Positions 1 to 7,354 of a stretch of 30,137 nt of DNA are shown here, piece by piece. Numbering within the stretch: the stretch's first letter is position 1; each line of letters opens with the position of its first letter. A program made the position numbers and the translations under genes. The stretch is from Oscillospiraceae bacterium (lineage in GTDB: Bacteria > Bacillota > Clostridia > Oscillospirales > Ruminococcaceae), in NCBI GenBank assembly GCA_017848075.1, contig JAGALG010000170.1, positions 1 through 30,137 of the forward strand, given 5' to 3'. Below the pieces are notes generated by a model. The model saw only the letters and a list, made by a program, of their open reading frames with translations, was not told the origin of the DNA and did no database searches.

Positions 1-420
1 AGCAGAATACGCACTCTCAATCGCACAGAACAGCAGGAAAAAGTCCTGCAGCTGATCCAACAGTACTCCACTTTGAGTACGGGTCATAATTCGCAGCTCT
101 CCCACGGAACTGCCCTGTTCCCGGAACAATTCTACTGTATATTTTATGGTTGGATTATACTTTACCTGCAAAGGACTACGAATATTCAGCATGGCATCGG
201 AACCCTGATTTTGGATCAGGAAAGGTGCATCTCCATCAAACATCGTGCACAGGGAAGCAAAAATATCCTTCATCCTTTTTTCCGGTGTGGTGTAGGACAC
301 ATAATCCGCCAGAATCTGATTGATCAGGTTGGAGCGGCTGGTATTCATGGCATAGGCCGCTCGATCTACCGCACGGATCACATCATCACTCAGCACCAAA
401 CTGTAAACGCTTCTTCCCAT
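1..420 (-). CDS. Ribbon-helix-helix-like protein, 3' part missing
   Basis: The frame is open from an ATG at 418-420 to the window edge (140 codons, no stop), so the C-terminus lies outside. The first 45 residues (MGRSVYSLVLSDDVIRAVDR, then a segment with TSRSNLINQILADYV) have the look of a short beta strand plus two helices, as in CopG/Arc-type ribbon-helix-helix DNA-binding domains; the TSRSNLIN stretch resembles the turn between the two helices. The rest has no family that I recognise. A GAGGGAC ribosome site lies just upstream of the ATG and a good sigma-A promoter (TTGACA, 17 bp, TACAAT) precedes it. The gene is divergent from the ChrB-like gene. A DNA-binding role is inferred from the N-terminus only. 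Confidence 0.6.
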   Translation of the reverse strand, partial: MGRSVYSLVLSDDVIRAVDRAAYAMNTSRSNLINQILADYVSYTTPEKRMKDIFASLCTMFDGDAPFLIQNQGSDAMLNIRSPLQVKYNPTIKYTVELFREQGSSVGELRIMTRTQSGVLLDQLQDFFLLFCAIESAYSA

Positions 421-453
421 TTCGTCCCTCTTTTCTTTCTTTTTTCTGCCATT

Positions 454-482
454 ATTGTAATCCTATTTTTATACTTTGTCAA
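454..482 (-). promoter_or_regulatory. Sigma-A promoter of the ribbon-helix-helix gene
   Basis: On the minus strand the -35 TTGACA (477-482) and the -10 TACAAT (454-459) are separated by exactly 17 bp. The start codon is 34 bases downstream of the -10. A 12-bp A/T-only perfect palindrome (486-497) sits immediately upstream of the -35. Confidence 0.65.
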
Positions 483-565
483 TCGTATTATATAATATTA
501 ACATCAAATTCATATTTACCTGCTGCATTGTTTTGGATTTCGGGGAAATGAAACAGCAGTTATAC

Positions 566-594
566 TTGACCTGACTGAATCCAGCGTGTACAAT
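566..594 (+). promoter_or_regulatory. Sigma-A promoter of the ChrB-like gene
   Basis: The -35 TTGACC (566-571) and the -10 TACAAT (589-594) are 17 bp apart. The ribosome site (GAAAGGGGG, 611-619) and ATG at 627 follow at a normal distance. Confidence 0.65.
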
Positions 595-626
595 AAATAT
601 ATGATAAGCTGAAAGGGGGATCTCTG

Positions 627-1172
627 ATGGCAGAACCTCTGCGCTGGCTGGCTTTGGGATACAGTGTTCCCATCAATCCATCCAAAAATCGTGTTTATGT
701 ATGGCGCAAACTAAAAGAATACGGTGCGGAATACTTTAAGCAGGGCGTCGCTCTGCTGCCCTATACCCGCAGCAGCTATTCCAAGTTCAAATATCTGTCC
801 GCTAAGATCGTTGATATGGGTGGCGAAGCCTCAATCGTAGAAATGAAATTCCTCGACTCCTCAGATGAACAGGATATGATCCTGCGCTTCCGTTCCCAGG
901 AGCTGGAGGAACTGAATGAGCTGAAAAAGGACTGTGCAGAAATCATGGCTCAGTTAAGTCGTCAGACTGCATGGGCTTTGACCGAACTGCAGAGTGACGA
1001 AATCAAAAAGCTGATCCGCCGCTACTCCAAAGCCAGAGAACGAAGCCACTTCTGTGGTACGCTGGCAGAAGATGTGGAGCATGGACTCTATTCCCTGATT
1101 GATATTCTGCGTTCCCGTGCCGGTGACGCAGCTTTGCAATTTGCCCGTGCCATGGATAAAGCCGTAAAATAA
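627..1172 (+). CDS. Stand-alone ChrB N-terminal-domain-like protein
   Basis: This 181-residue soluble protein begins with RWLALGYSVPINPSKNRVYV followed by WRKLKEYGAEYFKQGVALLP. That matches my memory of the N-terminal domain of ChrB, the chromate-resistance regulator: a W-L-x-x-x-Y-x-P-x-x-P-S-x-x-R-V-x-x-W-R-x-L-K pattern. Full-length ChrB has a further C-terminal domain that is absent here, and no chromate transporter (ChrA) is in the window. Residues 80-170 are charged and helical (RSQELEELNELKKD, IRRYSKARERSHF). The gene has its own promoter, a strong ribosome site and its own terminator, so it is a single-gene unit divergent from a ribbon-helix-helix gene. The family similarity is moderately sure; the function is unknown. 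Confidence 0.7.
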   Translation: MAEPLRWLALGYSVPINPSKNRVYVWRKLKEYGAEYFKQGVALLPYTRSSYSKFKYLSAKIVDMGGEASIVEMKFLDSSDEQDMILRFRSQELEELNELKKDCAEIMAQLSRQTAWALTELQSDEIKKLIRRYSKARERSHFCGTLAEDVEHGLYSLIDILRSRAGDAALQFARAMDKAVK

Positions 1173-1183
1173 AGGAACATATA

Positions 1184-1226
1184 ACAAGAAAAGGACTGTC
1201 GCTGACAGTCCTTTTCTTGTGTTTTG
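1184..1226 (+). terminator. Intrinsic terminator after the ChrB-like gene
   Basis: A perfect 17-bp stem (1184-1200 with 1204-1220) encloses a 3-base loop. The T-rich 3' arm and the following GTTTTG supply the weak-pairing tract. Confidence 0.85.
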
Positions 1227-1500
1227 GTTTTGTTTTATAGGAAAGAGAGGAGGATTTCGATTAGAAGGGTGGCCTTTTGGCCTTGTCTATATTGTAACTG
1301 CTTTTCGGGAAAAAATCCAATCCATGTTTTGTATCCCTTTTTTCTTTGCCATAGCTTTTTTCTATCCTGTTCGTTTTTTCTCTTTTCTTTTAGGCAAAAC
1401 ACTGCTATTTTCAGCAAATTGGACTGCTTTTCTTCCATTTTATTGATGAAACGGACAGTTTTCTTTAACTTTTGGTAAACAGGACTTCATTTTAACAAAA
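1227..1500. other. AT-rich intergenic stretch, no supported gene
   Basis: Between the ChrB-like terminator and the next promoter, the plus strand is strongly T-rich with many runs of 4-6 T. The short open frames here lack ribosome sites and encode low-complexity sequence. I see no RNA gene or repeat family in it. Confidence 0.5.
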
Positions 1501-1503
1501 ATA

Positions 1504-1512
1504 TGATACAAT
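1504..1512 (+). promoter_or_regulatory. Extended -10 promoter of the next gene
   Basis: TGATACAAT forms an extended -10 (TG at 1504-1505, TACAAT at 1507-1512). The -35 region (around ACTTCA, 17 bp upstream) is poor, which is usual for extended -10 promoters. The ATG at 1571 is about 50 bases from the predicted start of transcription. Confidence 0.45.
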
Positions 1513-1570
1513 ACAGAAGAAATAAGTATTTTATAGATTTGTTCCTGTTGTAAGAAGGAGGTTTTATTCG

Positions 1571-2527
1571 ATGAAACTGCTTCATGTAAAATCCCTGCGC
1601 CATATTTTTCTGGCTGCCGGCATCTGCATTTTTGGTTTTTTACTGGCCTATCTGTCCGGTGGAATGGCCGCCCTGGACACAGAGGAGGATCTCACAAGCA
1701 ATACTCAAACAGAAAACAGCGTAAGCGAGCTTCCAGAGGAAGAAACGGAAGCAGACGATCCTGCTTCTGAGACAGAAAGCAGCTCCGGCGAAATGGCTAA
1801 TTATCATATTCGATTGACTCGCGGTCTCAGTTCCTCCGATGAGGAGCTGTTGCTGACCCTTCCTGTTGAACTGAAGACCTCGGTGGACTATCGTGGCAAA
1901 ACGAGCTCTCTGACCCTGACCGATTCAGCAGAAATAGAGGAACTGCTGAATCTGCTGCAAAAGGCCAAACGCCTTCCGGACGACACGACGATCCTTTCCA
2001 CCTCATCCTCCCACGCCGTTTCCCTGACCCTCCCTTACACAGATGGTTTCGGCAATCTGTATGTGTTTGAAGGTTATTCTGACAGCTCCTCCAAAACCAT
2101 GACCTATATTCAGGACAACAGCAATCACCTTTATGAAACAAAAAGTGAGGTCATTGATCGCCTTTATGATTTGATCAAACCAGTAGAAACTTCTCTGAAT
2201 GCCGAACGGCTCAATGTGTATTCTACCCGGAATTACGAAAAAAACATTCTGCAGGCGCAAAGCTCCAAGGAAGAAGATTATGCTCTGCTGCTGTCTGTGT
2301 TAAACTCTCTGGAGAAGCAGGGATCCTCTCTGGATCTGAATGCTCCGGACTATATGATCACCTTGCTTCCGACCAACAGTGTCAGTGAAAATGATTATTG
2401 TTACTTGTGGTTGGACGAAAAACAGCTGCGTATTGCTTTTGCTGACGACTCGATTACTGTTTATCAATCCACGGAGGTCACTTCCTCCCAAATGAAGAAG
2501 TGGATCAAAGAACATAGCATCAAATAA
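1571..2527 (+). CDS. Membrane-anchored extracytoplasmic protein, unknown function
   Basis: I do not recognise the family. The 318-residue protein has a basic N-terminus and one hydrophobic segment at about residues 12-34 (IFLAAGICIFGFLLAYLSGG), which is either a signal anchor or an uncleaved signal peptide; there is no lipobox. Residues 36-75 are a Glu/Ser/Thr-rich linker (SELPEEETEADDPASETESS). The remainder (about 78-318) is a polar domain with alternating strand and helix character and few cysteines, probably outside the cell. A strong ribosome site (AGAAGGAGG, 1554-1562) fixes the ATG. The gene is monocistronic, ending in a terminator shared with sufB from the other side. Confidence 0.8.
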   Translation: MKLLHVKSLRHIFLAAGICIFGFLLAYLSGGMAALDTEEDLTSNTQTENSVSELPEEETEADDPASETESSSGEMANYHIRLTRGLSSSDEELLLTLPVELKTSVDYRGKTSSLTLTDSAEIEELLNLLQKAKRLPDDTTILSTSSSHAVSLTLPYTDGFGNLYVFEGYSDSSSKTMTYIQDNSNHLYETKSEVIDRLYDLIKPVETSLNAERLNVYSTRNYEKNILQAQSSKEEDYALLLSVLNSLEKQGSSLDLNAPDYMITLLPTNSVSENDYCYLWLDEKQLRIAFADDSITVYQSTEVTSSQMKKWIKEHSIK

Positions 2528-2534
2528 ACAAAAA

Positions 2535-2567
2535 GAGCCCGAACCTTTGGTTCGGGCTCCGTTTTTT
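2535..2567. terminator. Bidirectional terminator between the unknown gene and sufB
   Basis: An 11-bp GC-rich stem (2535-2545 with 2549-2559) and a 3-base loop are followed by CGTTTTTT on the plus strand. On the minus strand the stem is followed by TTTTTG. The plus-strand T tract overlaps the sufB stop codon. Confidence 0.85.
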
Positions 2568-3486
2568 ATCCTCTCAGGAAGCCATCAATGATTTTCTGTT
2601 CCGCTTCCTCTTCGGTCAAACCGAGAGTCTGCAGTTTCAAAATCTGCTCGCCGGCAATTTTACCGATCGCAGCCTCATGGATCAGTGCCGCATCAATATG
2701 ACCGGCAAACAGCTCCGGAGCCGCACTGACGGTGCCATTGCCCACCAGGATCGCATCACATTCCGAGTGACCGGTGCAGCGTGTGTTGCCGCGAATAATG
2801 GAACGGTACTCCTGATGACTGCGGTCTTTGGCCACAGAACGGGAGATCAGATCCACACCGGCATCATCGCCATTCATATTGACGGTGAAATCGGTTTTTG
2901 CTGTTTCGTCACCATCGGTCATCAATCTTTCATGGATGATCAGTTTGGCTCTGGCTGCCAAATTAGCATTGGTGGTACGCACGGTGCTGTCCACTCCGCT
3001 GATCTGAGTGGTATCCATTTCCATAACTGCATCTTCTTCCAGATGGATGTCGGTGATCGGGTCAATGCGTTTTGCACCGCTGCCCTCACCGATACCCACA
3101 TGTTTCTCTTTGTAAAGTACATGAGCACCTTTACCGATAAAGAAGCGGTGAATGCCGTTGTGTTTGGCTTCGCCTTCTCCATCATTATGGACACCGCAGC
3201 CTGCCACAATCGTCACATCGCAGCCATCCGCTACATAAAAATCATTGTACACCAGATCAGTCACATCGCTTTTGGTAACACAAGCCGGAATATAGACCGT
3301 TTCTCCTTTGCAGCCCGGCAGGATACGGATTTCCATTCCTGCGCCACCGGCCATCGACTCGATCTGAACAAAAGGAGAGGACTGGCGGCCTACACACTGG
3401 CCATCCTCTCGAATATTAAAGGCACCGCTGAAGGATCCGGTCCAGTCTGCGATGACTTCCAGCAGTTTTTCCGTAATCTTATTCAT
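2566..3486 (-). CDS. sufB: SufB/SufD-family Fe-S cluster scaffold protein
   Basis: SufB-type proteins form a complex with the SufC ATPase and assemble Fe-S clusters in the cytoplasm. The C-terminal signature is clear: HIDAALIHEAAIGKIAGEQ holds the conserved His-Glu pair, followed by LGLTEEEAEQKIIDGFLRG, the usual SufB/D ending. At about 306 residues it is shorter than E. coli SufB (about 495) and is the compact core form found beside SufC in anaerobes. Cysteines occur at several places, including CTGHSEC, a candidate cluster or sulfur-transfer site. The start is the ATG at 3486 because GAGG lies 9 bases upstream; an in-frame start at 3513 lies inside sufC. TAATG links the two genes: the sufC stop overlaps this start by one base, so translation is probably coupled. 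Confidence 0.9.
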   Translation of the reverse strand: MNKITEKLLEVIADWTGSFSGAFNIREDGQCVGRQSSPFVQIESMAGGAGMEIRILPGCKGETVYIPACVTKSDVTDLVYNDFYVADGCDVTIVAGCGVHNDGEGEAKHNGIHRFFIGKGAHVLYKEKHVGIGEGSGAKRIDPITDIHLEEDAVMEMDTTQISGVDSTVRTTNANLAARAKLIIHERLMTDGDETAKTDFTVNMNGDDAGVDLISRSVAKDRSHQEYRSIIRGNTRCTGHSECDAILVGNGTVSAAPELFAGHIDAALIHEAAIGKIAGEQILKLQTLGLTEEEAEQKIIDGFLRG

Positions 3487-4211
3487 TAGTAAACCTCTTT
3501 TCCTCTTGGACAATGAGCAGCCTTTTCATCTGCCAGCAAGGTTGGCATGATCTCCTGACGAGAGCCTCTTGCCTTCACTTTGCCATCTGCAATTACAACG
3601 ATTTCATCGGCAATATTCAGAATTCTCTCCTGATGAGAAATGATAAGAATGGAACCGGAATTTTTCGTTTTCAGCTTCTGGAAAGCTTCGAGCAAGCCGG
3701 CAAAGCTCCACAGGTCGATACCGGCCTCCGGCTCGTCAAAGATGCACAGCTTCGTATCGCTGCGAGCCAAAACAGAAGCGATCTCAATGCGTTTGATTTC
3801 ACCGCCGGACAGACCGGTGCTGACTTCACGGTCAATATAATCATGTGTGCAAAGACCAACACTGCCCAGAATGTCACACAGCTCTTTTTCACCCAAAGCA
3901 TGACCTGCGGCCAGCTCCAGCAGATCCCGAACGGTAATGCCTTTAAAGCGTACCGGCTGCTGGAACGCATAACCGACACCTTTTCTGGCACGCTCGGTAA
4001 TGGACAGACTGGTCAGATCCTCACCATCCAGCAAAATACGGCCGGAATCTGCGGTTTCGATACCTGCCACGATTTTAGCCAAAGAGGTCTTACCACCGCC
4101 GTTCGGGCCGGTAATAACCGTTAGGCCACCGGATGGGATCACCAGATCCACACCCTTCAGTATTTGTTCACCGCCTGGAACAGCCCAGGTGATGTTCTCT
4201 AAAATCAACAT
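3486..4211 (-). CDS. sufC: SufC Fe-S assembly ATPase
   Basis: This 241-residue protein is an ABC-type ATPase of the SufC family. It shows Walker A GPNGGGKT (residues 35-42), a Q loop (YAFQQPVRF, about 81-89), signature LSGGE (134-138) and Walker B LCIFDEPEAGID (155-166). SufC has no membrane partner; it binds SufB/D and drives the conformational changes needed for cluster assembly, which agrees with the coupled sufB downstream. AAAAGGAG precedes the ATG at a normal distance, and a consensus promoter lies upstream. No sufS, sufU or sufD gene is present in the window, so this is a minimal sufC-sufB pair here. Confidence 0.93.
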   Translation of the reverse strand: MLILENITWAVPGGEQILKGVDLVIPSGGLTVITGPNGGGKTSLAKIVAGIETADSGRILLDGEDLTSLSITERARKGVGYAFQQPVRFKGITVRDLLELAAGHALGEKELCDILGSVGLCTHDYIDREVSTGLSGGEIKRIEIASVLARSDTKLCIFDEPEAGIDLWSFAGLLEAFQKLKTKNSGSILIISHQERILNIADEIVVIADGKVKARGSRQEIMPTLLADEKAAHCPRGKEVY

Positions 4212-4242
4212 AAAAAGTCTCCTTTTACATAAAACAGCAGAA

Positions 4243-4255
4243 GGAATGATATTCC
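4243..4255. promoter_or_regulatory. Candidate operator in the sufCB leader
   Basis: GGAAT-GAT-ATTCC is a perfect 5-bp inverted repeat with a 3-bp spacer. It sits 12-24 bases downstream of the predicted sufC transcription start. The arms are short, so this may be chance. Confidence 0.25.
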
Positions 4256-4273
4256 AACTACATAGCCTCTATT

Positions 4274-4302
4274 ATGATATTGCAAAATCCTCGCCTTGTC
4301 AA
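4274..4302 (-). promoter_or_regulatory. Sigma-A promoter of sufCB
   Basis: On the minus strand the -35 TTGACA (4297-4302) and the -10 TATCAT (4274-4279) are 17 bp apart. The sufC ATG is about 60 bases from the -10. Confidence 0.7.
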
Positions 4303-4332
4303 CAAAATCCCCGGAATGAGTATAGATTCTGC

Positions 4333-4361
4333 TTGAAATTGACAGGCAGATCCGCTATGAT
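4333..4361 (+). promoter_or_regulatory. Sigma-A promoter of the small membrane protein gene
   Basis: The -35 TTGAAA (4333-4338) and the -10 TATGAT (4356-4361) are 17 bp apart. The AAAAAGGAG ribosome site and the ATG at 4392 follow directly. Confidence 0.6.
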
Positions 4362-4391
4362 AGGCATAGAACTGCAAAAAGGAGCTGTATT

Positions 4392-4769
4392 ATGAAAGAA
4401 ACCATCCAACAGACAATGAGAAAATTACTGATTTTCCTGGCGATCCCCGTAGCCCTTGTTCTGATTTCTGTGATTCTGCTGTCCATGATCGGCTATTCTT
4501 TCCACACCGGAACCTATTTGGAAGGACGCAATGACAGCCACCTGGTTCTGCTGGCAGGAGTTCCGACTCAGATGAGCAACCCCAATCCCAACGCATTTGA
4601 TTCCCTGGAAAGCGGAGATCGTGTTCTCTTCCTGCTCCATGGCGGCGTAGCGGAAAGCTACCCGCAGCAGGCCTCTATCCCCTTCTGTATTCGTCTGAAC
4701 GAGGGTGATCTGTCCACTGTTGATCCGGATACGCTGAAAGAACTGCGTGATATGGGCTGGATTTCATAA
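4392..4769 (+). CDS. Small single-pass membrane protein, unknown function
   Basis: I do not recognise this 125-residue protein. It has one strongly hydrophobic segment at about residues 11-33 (LLIFLAIPVALVLISVILLS), followed by an 85-residue polar domain (GTYLEGRNDSHLVLLAGVPT onwards) with no cysteine or metal-binding pattern apart from one late Cys. The positive residues before the membrane segment suggest the domain faces outside. AAAAAGGAG sits 7 bases before the ATG. It is transcribed alone, divergent from sufCB and convergent with spoIIE. Nothing in the context gives it a job. Confidence 0.75.
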   Translation: MKETIQQTMRKLLIFLAIPVALVLISVILLSMIGYSFHTGTYLEGRNDSHLVLLAGVPTQMSNPNPNAFDSLESGDRVLFLLHGGVAESYPQQASIPFCIRLNEGDLSTVDPDTLKELRDMGWIS

Positions 4770-4777
4770 AATAGTGC

Positions 4778-4815
4778 AACAGCGCCTGACCTTTCGGTCA
4801 GGCGCTGTTTTTATC
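4778..4815 (+). terminator. Terminator between the small membrane protein gene and spoIIE
   Basis: A 14-bp stem (4778-4791 with 4796-4809) with a TTTC loop is followed by TTTTTAT on the plus strand. The minus-strand tract is weaker, so it serves mainly the plus-strand gene, although the spoIIE stop codon also lies inside it. Confidence 0.85.
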
Positions 4816-7141
4816 GTTTTCGCAGGATTCCTGCCAGCACTGTGATGTCATCATCCCGGTGATCGTTTCGTTTCAATCTGGCTGTGGTGGTAATATCGTC
4901 ACAAAGGCTTTGCAGACCATCCGCTTCATCAAAGCGATCAATGGTATGACGAATCCAGTCCAAGCCCGATGTTATCGCCCCATCCGATACCATAACGATC
5001 AGATCTCCCTCCGATAGCTGAAGCTGGCTTTTCTCGAACTGGACTGAGCTTAAAATTCCCACCGGTAGGGAAATGGATTCCACATAGCCGGTTCTTTGAT
5101 GACGACGGATAAAGGTAGGAGCCGCCCCCGCTTTATAAAAGGTAGCCTGTCCTTTGTACAGATCCACTGCAGCAATATCAATGGTGGCCAGCGATTCTTC
5201 GCCGCTTTTCACTAAAAGCGCCGAGTTAACGATCTTCAGGGCGGGATCATAAGCCACATTGGCATCAATCAATTTGGAGAGTAAAGACACGGTCATGGCA
5301 GAATCCACCGCAGCTCCGGAACCATTGCCCATGCCGTCGCTAAGGATCATATGAGCTACAGAACGATGATCCGTAAAACTGCTGCAGCTGTCTCCACAAA
5401 CCCGGGATCCGTCACAAATATGCTGTGTCCAGGCATAATCCATCGCATAAGATGCCAATTCCCGGAAGGTCAGCCTCGCCTCTTTGCCTCGGCAAACCAC
5501 CTCCGGATCGTCCAACTGGCAACCGCAGAGACCGCTGAGTTCATCAGTCAGCTCCTCCTGATCGATCCTAGGCAGCTTGACTGCCGGGAGAAACAGCTGA
5601 AGAAAGAGAACCTCCTCCTGATCCCGGTAACAGTTGACGCTTTTGATTCCAAGTCCCTTCTCCTCCAGATAGACTTGCAAGCGCTGTGTCAGACGACTGT
5701 CGCAGGAGCTGATCTGCAGCATTTCCTCCCCGAAACCCTGCAGCATCTCTGCCATACCTTCAAACTGATCGGTCACGACTGAACGAACCTGCGCTACCTT
5801 TCGCCGCAGTCCTTCCTTTTCCAGGAAAGCCTCATAACGGCTGTTGATAATTCCCAATAGTTTCTCTTTCTTCTTACATTGTCCACTTAAAGGATAGAGA
5901 AAATCTTCTTCCGTAATCCTGCCATTTTTCCGCAACAGATCGGTGAAATGATTGAAGCAGTTCATAGAATCAGAAAAATTCAACTGCCAACAGTTGATAT
6001 TTTGGCTGCATTTGCGGCATACTCCATCGATTGCTGCCTGATAAACCTCCTCCACGGAGCCTGTCTGCAGCTGATTCAGACTGTCCGACACCTGCTTGGT
6101 GCTGCGTGCAATCTCAGATAAGGCTGCGGAGGCATCTTCAATATGAGCCAGCAGCAGTTCTTTCATTCCCTTGGCCTCCATATGATCCAATTGGCGGAAA
6201 CCACGGATCCGCAGCGTCTGTAAGCGCTTCGTGGGAATCAGCATAAAAATAGTAGAAGAAATTGCCCCCTCCCACAGGAAAGGCAAGGCTTCCGACGGAG
6301 CATGGGTCAGCAAAGAAAAAATCCCCCCGCTCAGGACAAAGGCGATACTGCAAGCAAATTTCCCCATGGGAGAAAATACCCCCGTCAAAAGTCCGCAGAG
6401 AGCAAACTGCCCTACCGCAGACAACTCCGGAAAGCTCGCTAAGCCAATGGTCATACCGCAAGCTGCTCCGCAGATCGTTCCGGTAGATTCTCCGCCGGAG
6501 ACAGCACAGATCAGCAAAGCAAGACCGGCTGCTACTCTTCCAAGGGATAAGCCAAAGAGCGAAAACGCTGACAACGACAACAATAAAATACAAAGACTGA
6601 CAATACCGCAAAGAGCGTCTGATTTTTTTACAACGGACCATTCCTGTCCCAATAGCGTTACGCTTCGTGCAAAGAACCATGCCGCTCCGGCCGCTAAAAA
6701 AGACTCTGCGGCTGCCAGTCCAAGATCGTAAAGCCGCAGCTCTTCTGCCAGAGCTACCGCCAAGGAAGGCAGCAGCAACGATACACCAGCCAATAGTGGG
6801 GCCATCCCCTGTGACCAGCGCAGCAGTTTCCCGCTGCAGAATGCCCAGCGAGCCACTGCAGCGACCATGACTGCTGCAGCATATTTCATGCTCATGGCAA
6901 CCCCAGCCGGAAACAGGCTGCCGCCTGTCGCTCCAATGGCTGTTGCCAGCAACAGACGCTGCGGACAGGCCGCCATTAAAGCGACCCCAAAAGGAGACAG
7001 CCCCTCCAGCATATTTCCTGCCGCAATCACATAGCTGAACAGACCCCAAAGCAACTGAAGCAGCAGCTCCTGTCGCTCCAGCAGGATTTGACGGCTTTGT
7101 TCTCCTAATCCTACACCTACCAGTTCTGTTCTGTTTTCCAT
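4811..7141 (-). CDS. spoIIE: Stage II sporulation protein E (PP2C-type phosphatase)
   Basis: SpoIIE dephosphorylates the anti-anti-sigma factor SpoIIAA and so activates sigma-F in the forespore; it also acts at the polar septum. The N-terminal 320 or so residues hold about ten hydrophobic segments (for example LLLQLLWGLFSYVIAAGNML). A central regulatory region follows, with a Cys-rich patch (CRKCSQNINCW). The last 220 residues are a PP2C domain with SDGMGNGSGA, LIVMVSDGA and RDDDITVLAG, the metal-binding Asp motifs. The length (about 776) is close to the B. subtilis protein (827). The ATG at 7141 is chosen because AAAGG lies 9 bases upstream; the ATG at 7147 is only 2 bases from it. A fused upstream extension from 7240 is possible but unsupported. 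Confidence 0.95.
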   Translation of the reverse strand: MENRTELVGVGLGEQSRQILLERQELLLQLLWGLFSYVIAAGNMLEGLSPFGVALMAACPQRLLLATAIGATGGSLFPAGVAMSMKYAAAVMVAAVARWAFCSGKLLRWSQGMAPLLAGVSLLLPSLAVALAEELRLYDLGLAAAESFLAAGAAWFFARSVTLLGQEWSVVKKSDALCGIVSLCILLLSLSAFSLFGLSLGRVAAGLALLICAVSGGESTGTICGAACGMTIGLASFPELSAVGQFALCGLLTGVFSPMGKFACSIAFVLSGGIFSLLTHAPSEALPFLWEGAISSTIFMLIPTKRLQTLRIRGFRQLDHMEAKGMKELLLAHIEDASAALSEIARSTKQVSDSLNQLQTGSVEEVYQAAIDGVCRKCSQNINCWQLNFSDSMNCFNHFTDLLRKNGRITEEDFLYPLSGQCKKKEKLLGIINSRYEAFLEKEGLRRKVAQVRSVVTDQFEGMAEMLQGFGEEMLQISSCDSRLTQRLQVYLEEKGLGIKSVNCYRDQEEVLFLQLFLPAVKLPRIDQEELTDELSGLCGCQLDDPEVVCRGKEARLTFRELASYAMDYAWTQHICDGSRVCGDSCSSFTDHRSVAHMILSDGMGNGSGAAVDSAMTVSLLSKLIDANVAYDPALKIVNSALLVKSGEESLATIDIAAVDLYKGQATFYKAGAAPTFIRRHQRTGYVESISLPVGILSSVQFEKSQLQLSEGDLIVMVSDGAITSGLDWIRHTIDRFDEADGLQSLCDDITTTARLKRNDHRDDDITVLAGILRKR

Positions 7142-7201
7142 ATTCATCGTCCTTTCCGGAATCCTTGCTCCTTCTTTTCCATCTCCTGATGATTTATACC
7201 C

Positions 7202-7234
7202 ACTATAGCACGGAGATCTTGCAGATCCTGTCGG
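7202..7234 (-). promoter_or_regulatory. Possible Spo0A-type promoter of spoIIE
   Basis: On the minus strand, CCGACA (7229-7234) and TATAGT (7202-7207) are separated by 21 bp. Spo0A-activated sigma-A promoters such as B. subtilis spoIIE and spoIIG are known for this overlong spacing. The -35 region is part of TTCCGACA, one inserted base away from the reverse 0A box TTCGACA. The match is suggestive only. Confidence 0.3.
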
Positions 7235-7314
7235 AAACACCGCCGGTATTCTCTTTTGAAGTAAAAACTTTGGAAAAAGTCTGTTTTATTATGGCATCTT
7301 GCCGTTCTTTCGTT

Positions 7315-7320
7315 TATAAT
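7315..7320 (+). promoter_or_regulatory. -10 box of the first MATE gene
   Basis: A perfect TATAAT lies 34 bases before the ATG at 7355. No good -35 is seen 16-18 bp upstream. The box makes an ATG at 7334 an unlikely start, because transcription would begin about 7 bases before it. Confidence 0.5.
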
Positions 7321-7354
7321 AGGGTTCTGAAACATGAAAAGGAAGGAAACTTGT

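Noticed and set aside
1235..1438. Lys-rich 67-codon frame on the minus strand in an intergenic stretch
   Set aside because: No ribosome site upstream of its ATG and low-complexity sequence created by the T-rich plus strand.
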